From Clostridiales bacterium UBA7285 (lineage in GTDB: Bacteria > Bacillota > Clostridia > Peptostreptococcales > Anaerovoracaceae), in contig DKRJ01000013.1 in assembly GCA_002472145.1 (NCBI GenBank), positions 62,001 to 126,000 on the forward strand: DNA of 64,000 nt, read 5' to 3'. A model generated the notes under the pieces. The model ran no database searches. It was not told where the DNA came from and worked only from the letters and a program-made list of their open reading frames with translations. This document shows positions 33,097 to 42,384 of the stretch, in pieces; position 1 is the stretch's first letter, and every line of letters starts with the position of its first letter. The position numbers were made by a program, and so were the translations under genes.

Positions 33097-34448
33097 TGTT
33101 CAAGCAGTCCTTTTTTTAACAGGGCGTCTATAGAATAGATGACGCCGATCTTCGAATGTTCGTAAGTCAGGCCGCCCTGAAAATATACGTTATAAGGAGG
33201 TCTGATCGGCGCGTCAGCGGAGAGTTCGATCGATGAGCCCTGAACAAATGCACCGGCGGCCATAACGACCTGGTCTTCATAGCCCGGCATATCCCACGGT
33301 ATCGGTGTGACGAACGAGTCGACAGGGGCAGCTTTCTGGATCCCTTCGCAGAACGTGACAACCGCCTCGGGGCTTCCGAGACGTATGGCCTGTACTATGT
33401 CGCTGCGCTCGTCGCCGACTTGCGGGCATATCTCATAGCCGAGCGAACTATAAGCCCTGCCGCATAGGATGGCCCCCTTGACGGCTCCGCAGACGACCTT
33501 CGGCGCCAGGAAGATGCCCTCCAATACTCCTCTCGTCTGTCCGAATGTAAGGCCGCACTCCCCTCCTATCCCCGGGCATGTCATGCGGTATGAGACCTTT
33601 TCGATCAGATCCTCGCGTCCGCAGACGTATCCTCCCGAGATAGCGATCCCGCCTCCGGGGTTTTTGATGAGCGATCCCGCCATGACATCGGCTCCGACGT
33701 TAGTCGGGTCCTGCCACGAAACGAATTCGCCGTATGAGTTGTCGACCATCACGACGATGTCCGGCCTGACTGAATGGATGAAATCAGCCGCCTCGGCGAT
33801 CTGTCCGACGGTAAGGGCCCTGCGCCAGCCGTATCCGGTGGAGCGCTGTATCGTGACCATTGCGGTGCGGTCAGTGATCGCGTCCCTGAGCGCGTGAAGG
33901 TCTATTTCTCCCGATCCTGTCAGTTCGACCTGCTTATATGTGACGCCGTAATCCTTCAGCGATCCGTTTCCGGACCCGCGTATCCCGATCACTTCCTCCA
34001 GGGTGTCATACGGCGCCCCGGTGGCATAGATCAGTTCGTCTCCGGGCCTCAGTATCCCGAGCATCGTCGTCGCTAAGGCGTGAGTACCATTTACCAGATT
34101 CATGCGCACGAGCGCGCTCTCTGTGCCGAAGATGTCGGCGTAGACCTTTTCCGCGGCCTCGCGTCCGGGATCGTCGTAGCCATATCCGCCTTTCCAGTCG
34201 AAATGGGTGTCGGATATCCTGTTCTTCCTGAATGCGTTCAGGACTCTGACCTGGTTGTATTCCGCGATCCTGTCCTGAAGCACGAAGCGGTCCTTTACGG
34301 CGTTCTCGGCTTCCTGCACGATGTCGAACGCGCGTTCGTCTATGCCACAGCCATCTACCAGATATTCCTTTACTTTTTTTTCAGCGGCTTCGCTGCCGGT
34401 TGCGGCGGCCGCGATGTTATTCTTTTGTTCGTACGATATCGATGTCAT
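33093..34448 (-). CDS. Methionine gamma-lyase family PLP enzyme (YnbB-like)
   Basis: PLP-dependent fold-type I enzyme of the group once called aluminium-resistance protein, related to cystathionine and methionine gamma-lyases; the physiological substrate is not established. Features include FDWKGGYGYDDPGREAAEK, LVNGTHALATTMLGILRPGDE, DNSYGEF with the PLP-contact aspartate, and the Schiff-base lysine in GSLIKNPGGGIA. I start it at ATG 34448, where the ATG shares a base with the recombinase stop (TAATG) and GGAAG lies upstream; the longer open frame to 34547 is inside the recombinase gene. Length 451 fits the family. In Bacillus the homolog ynbB is also near miaA, so context is conserved. Confidence 0.92.
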   Translation of the reverse strand: MTSISYEQKNNIAAAATGSEAAEKKVKEYLVDGCGIDERAFDIVQEAENAVKDRFVLQDRIAEYNQVRVLNAFRKNRISDTHFDWKGGYGYDDPGREAAEKVYADIFGTESALVRMNLVNGTHALATTMLGILRPGDELIYATGAPYDTLEEVIGIRGSGNGSLKDYGVTYKQVELTGSGEIDLHALRDAITDRTAMVTIQRSTGYGWRRALTVGQIAEAADFIHSVRPDIVVMVDNSYGEFVSWQDPTNVGADVMAGSLIKNPGGGIAISGGYVCGREDLIEKVSYRMTCPGIGGECGLTFGQTRGVLEGIFLAPKVVCGAVKGAILCGRAYSSLGYEICPQVGDERSDIVQAIRLGSPEAVVTFCEGIQKAAPVDSFVTPIPWDMPGYEDQVVMAAGAFVQGSSIELSADAPIRPPYNVYFQGGLTYEHSKIGVIYSIDALLKKGLLEH

Positions 34449-35650
34449 TATTCTTCCGTTGAGTCTTTGTTCGTATCTTCTGCTTCGCTGTTCTGCCTGC
34501 GCCTTCCGGTATCCTTCGGGGAACCATCGAGGCGCTCTTTTTCCCATTCCATGCCCTTTACGAGGTCGCGCTTGACGTTCTGCTTCTGCCTTGCGTAGAG
34601 CTGGGTCGTCGTGACCTGCTCGTGGTCCAGGAGCGCGGCCACGTCGTATATCGAATTTCCGCGCCCTATGAGGCTTGTCGCGGCGGTCGCCCTGAGTTTA
34701 TGCGGGCTGTAGCTCTCGCGCCTCGATGTATTGAGCGCTATCGCTGTGTATTTTTTGACGAGTTCGCGTATCTGACGCTCCGTCATCCGCCTTCCGCAAA
34801 GTGAAAGGAACAGCGCGTCCTTTTCCTCCGGAGCCAGTGTGCTGTCGTCTGCGCGCTCGTTATCGATATAGTCGCGGACGACCGCTGTGATGCTGTCGTT
34901 AAGGGGCATCATGCTCTCCTTGCCTCGCTTGCGGTATATCTTGAATTCGCCGCGGCCAAAGTTGAACGAACTCACGTTCAACTGCCAAAGCTCGGAAAGC
35001 CTGAGGCCATATGTGAGGAAGAGCTCCAGAATAGCCTTGTCGCGCTTTTTTGTGCGCTCCCAGTACGCGAGTTCGTGCTTTGTCAGACCTTCGCCGGTCG
35101 AAACGGCGTCGAGCATTATCATGACCTCGTCGTCCTGAAGCGCTTTGATCTCGCGCTCCCCGGCTTTCTGCACGCGTATCGGGTCAAAACCGTCGGTTAT
35201 GTTCTTCGGGAGAAGCTCGTCACGGTAGAGCTGCTTGAACATCACGGAGAGGGAGGATTTCTTGCGTGCCAGAGTCTTGTTGTTGTTCTGGTACACGGTG
35301 ACGGTCCCCTTGCCGTCGTCCACGCTGTAGTGCCTGCAGTAGTCGAGATAAATATTCACGTCGACGGCCTTGATCTTTTCGAGGTCGTTCAGCGTAACCG
35401 CTGAAGTATCTTCCGCCTCCGTCAGATCTGTCTCTCGTATGAGGTACTCAAAAAATGCCCTGACGTCGCGGAGATATTCAAGCCTGGTCATCGGCAGCAC
35501 GTTGTCTCTGAGATATATGAAGTAGCCGCGGAGGAATCTCGGAAGTACGTTTTCTATCTCTGTACATTCCTGATAGATCTTCTCCTCGTGGCGCACTACG
35601 TTGTCGGGCTTGTCGCTTTTATTGTGAACAACGATTCGTTTTTCAGCCAT
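34448..35650 (-). CDS. Tyrosine recombinase (XerC/D-like)
   Basis: Site-specific recombinase of 400 residues. The N-terminal SAM-like core-binding domain (about 35-145) is followed by a catalytic domain with the full set Arg217 (YGLRLSEL), Lys244 (KRGKES), His317-x-x-Arg320 (SPHKLRAT), His343 (LLDHEQ) and nucleophile Tyr352. A charged tail of about 40 residues follows. It resembles chromosomal Xer-type enzymes more than phage integrases, and no phage genes or attachment repeats lie nearby. Its first 55 bases overlap the miaA end; GGAGATAGAAGA before the ATG supports this start. Whether it is the dimer-resolution Xer or an accessory paralog is open. Confidence 0.9.
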   Translation of the reverse strand: MAEKRIVVHNKSDKPDNVVRHEEKIYQECTEIENVLPRFLRGYFIYLRDNVLPMTRLEYLRDVRAFFEYLIRETDLTEAEDTSAVTLNDLEKIKAVDVNIYLDYCRHYSVDDGKGTVTVYQNNNKTLARKKSSLSVMFKQLYRDELLPKNITDGFDPIRVQKAGEREIKALQDDEVMIMLDAVSTGEGLTKHELAYWERTKKRDKAILELFLTYGLRLSELWQLNVSSFNFGRGEFKIYRKRGKESMMPLNDSITAVVRDYIDNERADDSTLAPEEKDALFLSLCGRRMTERQIRELVKKYTAIALNTSRRESYSPHKLRATAATSLIGRGNSIYDVAALLDHEQVTTTQLYARQKQNVKRDLVKGMEWEKERLDGSPKDTGRRRQNSEAEDTNKDSTEE

Positions 35651-36555
35651 TCTTCTATCTCCAGTATTATCTCGTCGTCTGTTCTGCCGGTCAGGTTTAT
35701 CCTGTACGCGTCGTCATAGCGCTTCAGCCAGGTGATCTGGCGCTTCGCGTAGTGGCGCGTGTTCTTTTTTACGTTATCGACGGCTTCTTCCAGTGAGCAT
35801 CTGCCCTCGAGGCAGTCGATTATCTCCTTATACCCTATTCCCTTCATGGAGATATCGTCATATGAAAGGCCCATGTCGATAAGTCCTCTGACCTCGTCGA
35901 CCAGCCCGTTTTTTACGATCTCGTCGACTCTGCGGTCGATACGCCCGTACAGTTCGTCCCTGTCTCTTTCGAGGATGAGGATGTGTGTTTCATATTTTGC
36001 GCTGCGGACAGGATCGGAAGAAAAATCCGATATCGGAACGCCACGCCCGGCTGTCTCCAAAGCCCTGATAACGCGCTTTACGTTATGCGGATGTATCCTC
36101 GCCGCCGCGGCGGGATCTTCTTTTACGAGCATGGAATAAAGCGCATCGGGCCCCTGATCTTCGGCGATTTTCCTGAGTCTGTTTCGAAGGCCGCTGTCCT
36201 CCGCGGGAGGAGACGCGAAATCCAGGTCGTATATGACCGAATCGAAATAAAGCCCTGTGCCGCCTGCCATTATAGGAAGTTTTCCGCGGGAGCAGACGTC
36301 GTCTATCGCTCTCGTCGCGAGTTCCTTGTATCTTGCGGCGCTGAAGGGCTCGCGCGGGTCTATCTCCCCGACTATGTGGTGGGGCACCTCGGCCAGTTCT
36401 GCCGGCGTCGGCTTGGCGCTTCCTATGTCCATGTACTTATACAGCTGCATGGAATCGCAGGAAACTATCTCGCCGTCCGCGCGCTTTGCTATCTCGATGG
36501 CGTATTTCGTTTTGCCAGTCGCGGTCGGTCCGAGGACCGCAGCAAGTCTTATCAT
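35596..36555 (-). CDS. miaA: tRNA dimethylallyltransferase
   Basis: Adds the dimethylallyl group to A37 of tRNAs reading UNN codons, using DMAPP (from the dxs pathway in this window). The P-loop is GPTATGKTKYA; further landmarks are SCDSMQLYKYMDIGSAKPT, PHHIVGEIDPREPFSAARYKELA, MAGGTGLYFDSVIYD and the C-terminal YAKRQITWLKR. Length 319 is typical. AGAGGTATAA precedes ATG, 8 bases after mutL; mutS-mutL-miaA is a classic gene order. Its end overlaps the recombinase gene by 55 bases. Confidence 0.96.
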   Translation of the reverse strand: MIRLAAVLGPTATGKTKYAIEIAKRADGEIVSCDSMQLYKYMDIGSAKPTPAELAEVPHHIVGEIDPREPFSAARYKELATRAIDDVCSRGKLPIMAGGTGLYFDSVIYDLDFASPPAEDSGLRNRLRKIAEDQGPDALYSMLVKEDPAAAARIHPHNVKRVIRALETAGRGVPISDFSSDPVRSAKYETHILILERDRDELYGRIDRRVDEIVKNGLVDEVRGLIDMGLSYDDISMKGIGYKEIIDCLEGRCSLEEAVDNVKKNTRHYAKRQITWLKRYDDAYRINLTGRTDDEIILEIEEWLKNESLFTIKATSPTT

Positions 36556-36563
36556 TTATACCT

Positions 36564-38390
36564 CTAAACGATCCTTTTGAACATACGTTCGATATCATGA
36601 AGGGAAAATCTGACGAACGTCGGCCGCCCGTGCGGACACGAATACGGGTTCGCGCAGCGCTTGAGCCTGTCGATCAGAGCCTCGGTTTCTTCTCCAGAGA
36701 TGCGGTCGTGCGCCTTGATGGCTGATTTGCAAGAATGAGTTATTATCTTATCGAGCGCGGCCTTGTCGCCGACCTTTTCTCCAGCGGCGCACTGGTCGAC
36801 GTAGTCGTTCAGGAAGGTTTCGGCTTCCTCAGTCGTGAGAAAATCAGGTATGGCGCGGACTATGAACGTGTTCTCACCAAAGCGTTCCACGTTGTATCCC
36901 ATTTTCCTCAGATCTTCTGCCCACGTTCCGTCTCCTTCGGCAAGAACTACGGGAACGTCGAAGATTATCGGGAGAAGGAGCATCTGACTCGCGTATTCTT
37001 CTCTTTCGTAAGCATCGACGAAGTTCTCGTAATTGATCCGCTCGTGAGCGGCGTGCTGATCTATCAGATAGAAGTTGTCCTCATCGGTCGCCGTAATATA
37101 TGTGTCGAAGAGTATTTCCCCGATGCGCAGGCTGTCGAAGTCAAACGGCTTTACCGAAGGCGGTGTTACGTCGGCGCCGGCAATACCGGGAACAGCGACG
37201 GATTCTGCGGAGGTCTTCAACTTTGCAGGCGATCCTTCCGTTTCTTTTCCGTCGGATTTTTCTCTTTTGATCTCGATTTCCGTCCGTTTATTTGACAAGA
37301 AATTTTTTATGTCAACTTGTTCTTCGCCCTTGTGAGAAACGGCGGAGAAATCCTGTTCTCTTTCTTTGAAATGAGAAGTGTCCGTGACATCGGCAACGGC
37401 CTGACCGGCGGCGAGCGCGTCGATCACAGCGTCTCTGATGAGCTCGATCACGTCCAGCTCATTTCCGAACCTGACCTCTTTCTTATTCGGATGGATGTTC
37501 ACGTCGAGATCAGCCGGATCCGTTTCAAGGAAAATAAACGCGATCGGATATCTACCCTGAAAGAGCCGCTCCTTATACCCGGACATAAGGCCCTTTTCCA
37601 TGACCTTGCTCTCGACCACTCTCTCATTGACAAAGAAATACTGATTCCTCCTGCTCGGCCTCGACAGCGCCGGCTTCGAGATATATCCGAAGACGCGCAT
37701 TCCCTTTGTTTCTCGGCTGATCGGCACCAGATCCCTGTAGTCTCTCTCTTTATATACAGCGATGATGGCAGCCAGCAGATCTCCCTTTCCCTGCGTCGTG
37801 AACACGTTGGAACTGCCGCTGTCCATCCTGAAACGGATCTCGGGATGCGTCAGGGCGATCCTGGACATCAGCTCTATCACGAGAGAACTCTCCGCGGCGT
37901 CGTTTTTCAAAAATTTAGCGCGCGCAGGAGTGTTGAAGAACAGATCTCTGACTATTATCGTAGTCCCGTCAGGGCATCCCGCCGCTTCACTTGAGATGAC
38001 GTTCCCTCCGTGGATCACCAGATGTACGCCGGCGCTCTCATCCTTTGTTTTCGTGATCATCTCGACGCGCGAGACGGCGGCGATGCTGGCGAGAGCCTCG
38101 CCTCTGAATCCTAGAGTAGTCAGGCTCTTCAGGTCCTCAGCTTTGCGTATTTTGCTCGTGGCGTGGCGCAGGAAAGCCGTGAGGACCTCGGAGGACGGTA
38201 TGCCGCATCCGTTGTCCGTGACACGGATAAGTTCCTTCCCGCCGCGCTTTATCTCGACGGTTATGTCTGACGCCCCGGCGTCTATCGCGTTTTCGGCCAG
38301 TTCCTTCACTGCGGAGAGCGGACGCTCTATCACCTCGCCCGCCGCGATCTTGTCGGCGACGCTCTTTTCAAGTACCCTGATACTGCTCAT
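36564..38390 (-). CDS. mutL: DNA mismatch repair protein MutL, endonuclease type
   Basis: Links mismatch recognition to strand removal. The GHKL ATPase N-terminus shows AAGEVIERPLSAVKELAENAIDAG-type motif I, DNGCGI, and TLGFRGEALASI. The C-terminal nicking site is present: DQHAAHERINYE near residue 440 (DQHAx2Ex4E) plus CPHGRPTFVRF at the end, so the protein should have latent endonuclease activity, as expected in a methyl-independent system. A variable linker lies around 340-400. It follows mutS after 21 bases with AAAGGAT before ATG. Confidence 0.96.
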   Translation of the reverse strand: MSSIRVLEKSVADKIAAGEVIERPLSAVKELAENAIDAGASDITVEIKRGGKELIRVTDNGCGIPSSEVLTAFLRHATSKIRKAEDLKSLTTLGFRGEALASIAAVSRVEMITKTKDESAGVHLVIHGGNVISSEAAGCPDGTTIIVRDLFFNTPARAKFLKNDAAESSLVIELMSRIALTHPEIRFRMDSGSSNVFTTQGKGDLLAAIIAVYKERDYRDLVPISRETKGMRVFGYISKPALSRPSRRNQYFFVNERVVESKVMEKGLMSGYKERLFQGRYPIAFIFLETDPADLDVNIHPNKKEVRFGNELDVIELIRDAVIDALAAGQAVADVTDTSHFKEREQDFSAVSHKGEEQVDIKNFLSNKRTEIEIKREKSDGKETEGSPAKLKTSAESVAVPGIAGADVTPPSVKPFDFDSLRIGEILFDTYITATDEDNFYLIDQHAAHERINYENFVDAYEREEYASQMLLLPIIFDVPVVLAEGDGTWAEDLRKMGYNVERFGENTFIVRAIPDFLTTEEAETFLNDYVDQCAAGEKVGDKAALDKIITHSCKSAIKAHDRISGEETEALIDRLKRCANPYSCPHGRPTFVRFSLHDIERMFKRIV

Positions 38391-38411
38391 TTCGATCCTT
38401 TATCGGTGCTT

Positions 38412-41075
38412 TCAATCTTTTATCAATGCCTTCAGTTCTTCCAGTATCTTGATCGCCTGAGAAGGCGTCACCTCCATCAGGTCGAGTTTTTTCAGTTTCT
38501 CTTCAAGCTCGGCTCCCGGCCCCGGAACGAAAAGCGACAACTGCTCTCCCGCCTCGGAGACCTCGCTGTGCGAATGCCCATCAGTCTTTCCCGGACGCGA
38601 AGAGCCGTCACGGCTTTGCTGAGCCTCATCGCCGGTTCTGCCGTATCCGCTCTCCAGTTCCTCGAGTTTGCGCTCGGCGTTCGCGAGAAGTTCTTTAGGG
38701 ACTCCGGCGATCTTTGCGACGTGGATTCCGTAGCTCCTGCTCGCCGCGCCAGGCACGATCTTATGCAGGAATACGATATTCCCGCCGTCCTCGGCTACGT
38801 CCACGTTCAGATTCCTTACGCCGGGTATCTCGTCCGCCAGCTCGGTGAGTTCGTGGTAGTGAGTGGCAAAGAGCGTCCTGATGTGGTTTTTGTCGCTGCA
38901 GAGGTATTCTACCGCCGCCCACGCTATCGAAAGGCCGTCGTACGTGCTCGTTCCGCGCCCGATCTCGTCGAGGATGACCAGGCTCCTGGCTCCCGCGCAG
39001 TTTAGGATATACGAGAGTTCGCTCATCTCGACATAGAACGTCGACTGTCCCTGTGACAGGTTGTCGGAAGCGCCTATCCTGGTGAAAATGCGGTCCACGA
39101 CGCCGATCCTCGCTTTGTCGCACGGGACCGGGCAGCCGGCCTGAGCCATGAGAACGATCAAAGCCGTCATCCTCATATACGTCGATTTGCCGCTCATATT
39201 CGGTCCTGTGATGATCATCAGACTGTGGTCCGAATCGTTGAGATATACGTCGTTTGCGACGAACTGCCCGGCGCCCTCCGTCTGTTCGATCACAGGATGC
39301 CTGCCGTTTTCGATCATCAGTTCGAGACTGTCGTCGATCTCCGGCCTCACGTACCCGTATCGCACAGACGCGTCGGCGAACGAACAAAGCACATCGACGG
39401 CTCCCACAGCCTCCGACGTGCACTGCATATCCCTGGTCCGCGTCCGTATCCTGTCCCTGACGTCCGAGAAAAGATCGTATTCCAGTTTATTTATCTTTGC
39501 CTCGGCGTTGAGCACGAGACTTTCCATCTCCTTCAGCTGAGGTGTGACGTAGCGCTCGTTGTTCACGAGGGTCTGCCTGCGGATGTAGTCGTCAGGCACG
39601 AGCGAGGTGTTTGAGCGCGTGACGTCGATATAATAGCCGAAGACCTTGTTATAGCCGACCTTCAGATTTTTTATCCCCGTGCGCTCGCGTTCGCGCTGCT
39701 CGAGACCGGCGATCCATTCCTTTGCGTCTTTTATCGAAGCCTTCAGATCCTCCAGCTCGTCCGAATATCCTTCTTTGATGAGAGAACCCTCGCGGACGGT
39801 GAACGGAGCGTCCTCGGATATTGAGGTCTCTATCAGATCGGCGACGTCGTCTAAGTCTGACATTTTCCCGGCGAGGGAGTCGAGCAGTGAACTGCCTGTG
39901 TCCGTAATGCCGGCTTTGATCTCGGGCAAAGCTCTGACGGACTGCTTCAGGGCGAGCAGATCGCGCCCGTTGGCGTTCCCGGATGCTATTCTGGCCGCAA
40001 GCCGTTCAAAGTCATAAACGCGCTTCAGGGCGTCTGTCACGTCGTTGAGCGTTAACGGATCGTTCACAAAGAACTCTACCGCCTCCTGGCGTTCGTTTAT
40101 TGCGTCGGCGTCGTTAAGCGGCTCGATCAGCCAGCGCTTTATCAGCCTTCCGCCCATGGCCGTTCTGGTCCTGTCGAGAACAGAAAGAAGAGACCCCCTG
40201 CGGTCTTTATCGTATATAGTCTCTGTTATCTCGAGGTTGCGCAAGCTCGACTTGTCAAGCGACATCCTGTGCTCGGGAGATACGTATCTGCACTCTGTTA
40301 TCTGCGAGAGCTGCTGCCTCTGTGTCTCGACGAGATACGACAAAAGCGCGGAGAGGCTCTTCAGGCACATGCCGCGCCCGGATAGTCCGGAAAACGCCAC
40401 GGCGCCTTCGCCGAGCATCCCAGTCAGGATATCTTTTGCCGTCTTTTCCGAGAATTCCGACGCCTCGCGGACGTATACGTACGCTCCGGTCGCGTCCTTA
40501 AGCGCCTCGGCGCCGTATTTTTCGTCGTAATCCCTGTTTACGAGTATCTCCTTAGGAGATAGCCTCACGAGCTCATCGACCATATCGGCATTAGTCCTCG
40601 GGCCGCCGGGTTCATCCGTCGTACAGAGTTCACCCGTCGAAATATCGCAGTACGAGACGGACATTCCTTCCCTGCCCGCCCAGAGAGAAGCGAGATAATT
40701 GTTCTCGTCCTCAGCGAGCATCGTTCCCGACGTTATCGTTCCGGGCGTTACGATCCTGATGACCTCGCGCTTTACGAGACCTTTCGCTGTCGCAGGGTCT
40801 TCCATCTGCTCGCAGATGGCGACCTTGAATCCGTGTTCGACGAGTTTGTGGATATAACTGTCGGCCGCGTGATATGGAACGCCGCACATAGGCGCCCGCT
40901 CCTCCTGGCCGACGTTCTTGCCGGTCAGAGTGAGTTCAAGCACCCGGGAAGCCGTCTTCGCGTCGTCATAGAACATCTCGTAGAAGTCCCCGACGCGATA
41001 GAACAGGATGCAGTCGCTGTACTGTTCTTTTATGTCGAAAAACTGCTGCATCAGCGGTGACAGTTTATTGCTCAA
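38412..41075 (-). CDS. mutS: DNA mismatch repair protein MutS
   Basis: Recognises mismatches. The N-terminal domain carries the GDFYEMF motif whose Phe and Glu contact the mispair; the connector, lever and clamp regions follow, then the ABC-type ATPase with GPNMSGKSTYMR near residue 620, STFYVEMSE, and Walker B LVILDEIGRGTSTYDG. A low-complexity stretch (about 800-845) separates the ATPase from the short C-terminal helix region. 887 residues. The start is TTG 41075 with only a weak AGGTAT upstream; no ATG with a better site exists before the conserved SPLMQQFFDIKEQY. A terminator separates it from the aminotransferase gene. Confidence 0.97.
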   Translation of the reverse strand: MSNKLSPLMQQFFDIKEQYSDCILFYRVGDFYEMFYDDAKTASRVLELTLTGKNVGQEERAPMCGVPYHAADSYIHKLVEHGFKVAICEQMEDPATAKGLVKREVIRIVTPGTITSGTMLAEDENNYLASLWAGREGMSVSYCDISTGELCTTDEPGGPRTNADMVDELVRLSPKEILVNRDYDEKYGAEALKDATGAYVYVREASEFSEKTAKDILTGMLGEGAVAFSGLSGRGMCLKSLSALLSYLVETQRQQLSQITECRYVSPEHRMSLDKSSLRNLEITETIYDKDRRGSLLSVLDRTRTAMGGRLIKRWLIEPLNDADAINERQEAVEFFVNDPLTLNDVTDALKRVYDFERLAARIASGNANGRDLLALKQSVRALPEIKAGITDTGSSLLDSLAGKMSDLDDVADLIETSISEDAPFTVREGSLIKEGYSDELEDLKASIKDAKEWIAGLEQRERERTGIKNLKVGYNKVFGYYIDVTRSNTSLVPDDYIRRQTLVNNERYVTPQLKEMESLVLNAEAKINKLEYDLFSDVRDRIRTRTRDMQCTSEAVGAVDVLCSFADASVRYGYVRPEIDDSLELMIENGRHPVIEQTEGAGQFVANDVYLNDSDHSLMIITGPNMSGKSTYMRMTALIVLMAQAGCPVPCDKARIGVVDRIFTRIGASDNLSQGQSTFYVEMSELSYILNCAGARSLVILDEIGRGTSTYDGLSIAWAAVEYLCSDKNHIRTLFATHYHELTELADEIPGVRNLNVDVAEDGGNIVFLHKIVPGAASRSYGIHVAKIAGVPKELLANAERKLEELESGYGRTGDEAQQSRDGSSRPGKTDGHSHSEVSEAGEQLSLFVPGPGAELEEKLKKLDLMEVTPSQAIKILEELKALIKD

Positions 41076-41091
41076 AGGTTTATACCTATCA

Positions 41092-41128
41092 TCAAAAACA
41101 ATCGGCAGCGGATTATTGCACCGCTGCC
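41092..41128 (-). terminator. Terminator between the aminotransferase gene and mutS
   Basis: Stem GGCAGCGG / CCGCTGCC (8 bp) with a 9-base loop; on the minus strand it is followed by GATTGTTTTTG. It divides the long minus-strand series into two transcription units. Confidence 0.8.
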
Positions 41129-41154
41129 TCGAAAATTAACATCTGCCTCTGGCT

Positions 41155-42354
41155 TTATTTACCAAGTTTCTTGTTATAGGCTTCGATGCCGAGCCTGATG
41201 AGTTCGGCGCCTCTCCTCATATCCTTCTGGTTGAGCACGTAGGCGATCCTGATCTCATCCTTTCCGCATCCCGGAGTTGCGTAGAATCCCGCGGCAGGAG
41301 CGAACATGGCAGTTTCGCCGTTATCCTCGAACTCCGTCAGCATGAACATAAGGAAGTCCTCGACGTCGTCCACAGGAAGTTTGACAGTCATATAGAAGGC
41401 TCCGCCCGGCTTCTGGCAGACGACTCCCGGGATCTTCGTCATCTCTTCGTAAACGACGTCTCTGCGTCCGCAGTACTCAGCCTTTACTTTATCGTAATAT
41501 GACATCGGGAGCCTGAACAGTCCTGCCGATCCGACCTGATCGACGGTCGATACGCAGAGTCTGGCCTGCGCAAGCTTCATCGCATTGCTCATGAATTCTT
41601 TGTTCTTAGAGATCAGGAAGCCGATGCGCGCGCCGCATGCCGAGAAGCGCTTCGACACGGAGTCGATGATGATGACTCTGTCGGCATATTCAGGGAGCAT
41701 ACCGAATGAGGTGACAGGTCTCCCGTCGTAGGCGAACTCTCTGTAGACCTCGTCTGCGATGACGAACAGATCGTGTTCCTTTGCGATCTCGCAGACGAGC
41801 CTCATCTCGTCGAGCGTCAGAACGTTTCCTGTCGGGTTTCCCGGGGAAATGCAGCAGATGGCTCTCGTCCTGCCTGTGATGAGCGGCTCGATCTGCTCGC
41901 GTGTGGCGTATGAGAAGCCGTCCTCGGCCTTTGTCGTGATAGGAACGACTCTGCCGTTTGCTTCTTTAAGGAAAGAGTTGTAGTTCGTGTAGAAAGGCTC
42001 GGCGATTATGATCTCGTCATCAGGGTTAACGAGCGTCAGGAAGGCCATCGTAAGAGCTTCGGATCCTCCGTTCGTAACGATCATGTCCTCGCGGTTGAAG
42101 TTGATCCCGTACTGTTTGAAGTAGTCGATGACCGCGTCCTGCAGGACCGGCACGCCGCCCGATTCGGCGTATTTGATCACCGCGGCGTCATAAGCCTTGA
42201 TCGCGTCCATGAAGCATTCAGGCGTCTCGACGTCAGGCTGTCCGATGTTGAGGTGATAGACTTTCTTGCCCTCTGATTCGGCTTTGATCGCGATCGGATT
42301 GAATTTTCTGATCGGCGAGAACTGCATCTCCTGAACTCTTTTCGCAAATTCCAT
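41155..42354 (-). CDS. Class I/II aminotransferase (aspartate-type)
   Basis: PLP-dependent aminotransferase of fold type I. Landmarks: HLNIGQPDVETPE near the N-terminus, TNGGSEALTMAF, CCISPGNPTGNVL, ADEVYREFAYDG, the PLP-lysine in SVSKRFSACGARIGFL and the substrate-carboxylate arginine segment KDEIRIAYVL. It most resembles aspartate aminotransferases of the Iγ group, but donor specificity cannot be fixed by eye. 399 residues. AAGGAGATCTGAAA precedes the ATG. It follows tlyA after 30 bases. Confidence 0.92.
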   Translation of the reverse strand: MEFAKRVQEMQFSPIRKFNPIAIKAESEGKKVYHLNIGQPDVETPECFMDAIKAYDAAVIKYAESGGVPVLQDAVIDYFKQYGINFNREDMIVTNGGSEALTMAFLTLVNPDDEIIIAEPFYTNYNSFLKEANGRVVPITTKAEDGFSYATREQIEPLITGRTRAICCISPGNPTGNVLTLDEMRLVCEIAKEHDLFVIADEVYREFAYDGRPVTSFGMLPEYADRVIIIDSVSKRFSACGARIGFLISKNKEFMSNAMKLAQARLCVSTVDQVGSAGLFRLPMSYYDKVKAEYCGRRDVVYEEMTKIPGVVCQKPGGAFYMTVKLPVDDVEDFLMFMLTEFEDNGETAMFAPAAGFYATPGCGKDEIRIAYVLNQKDMRRGAELIRLGIEAYNKKLGK

Positions 42355-42384
42355 TTTCAGATCTCCTTCCCTTTTATTCGGAAA

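Noticed and set aside
34448..35650. Integrase of a prophage or integrative element
   Set aside because: No phage, conjugation or attachment-site sequences lie near; the gene is embedded in a conserved operon.
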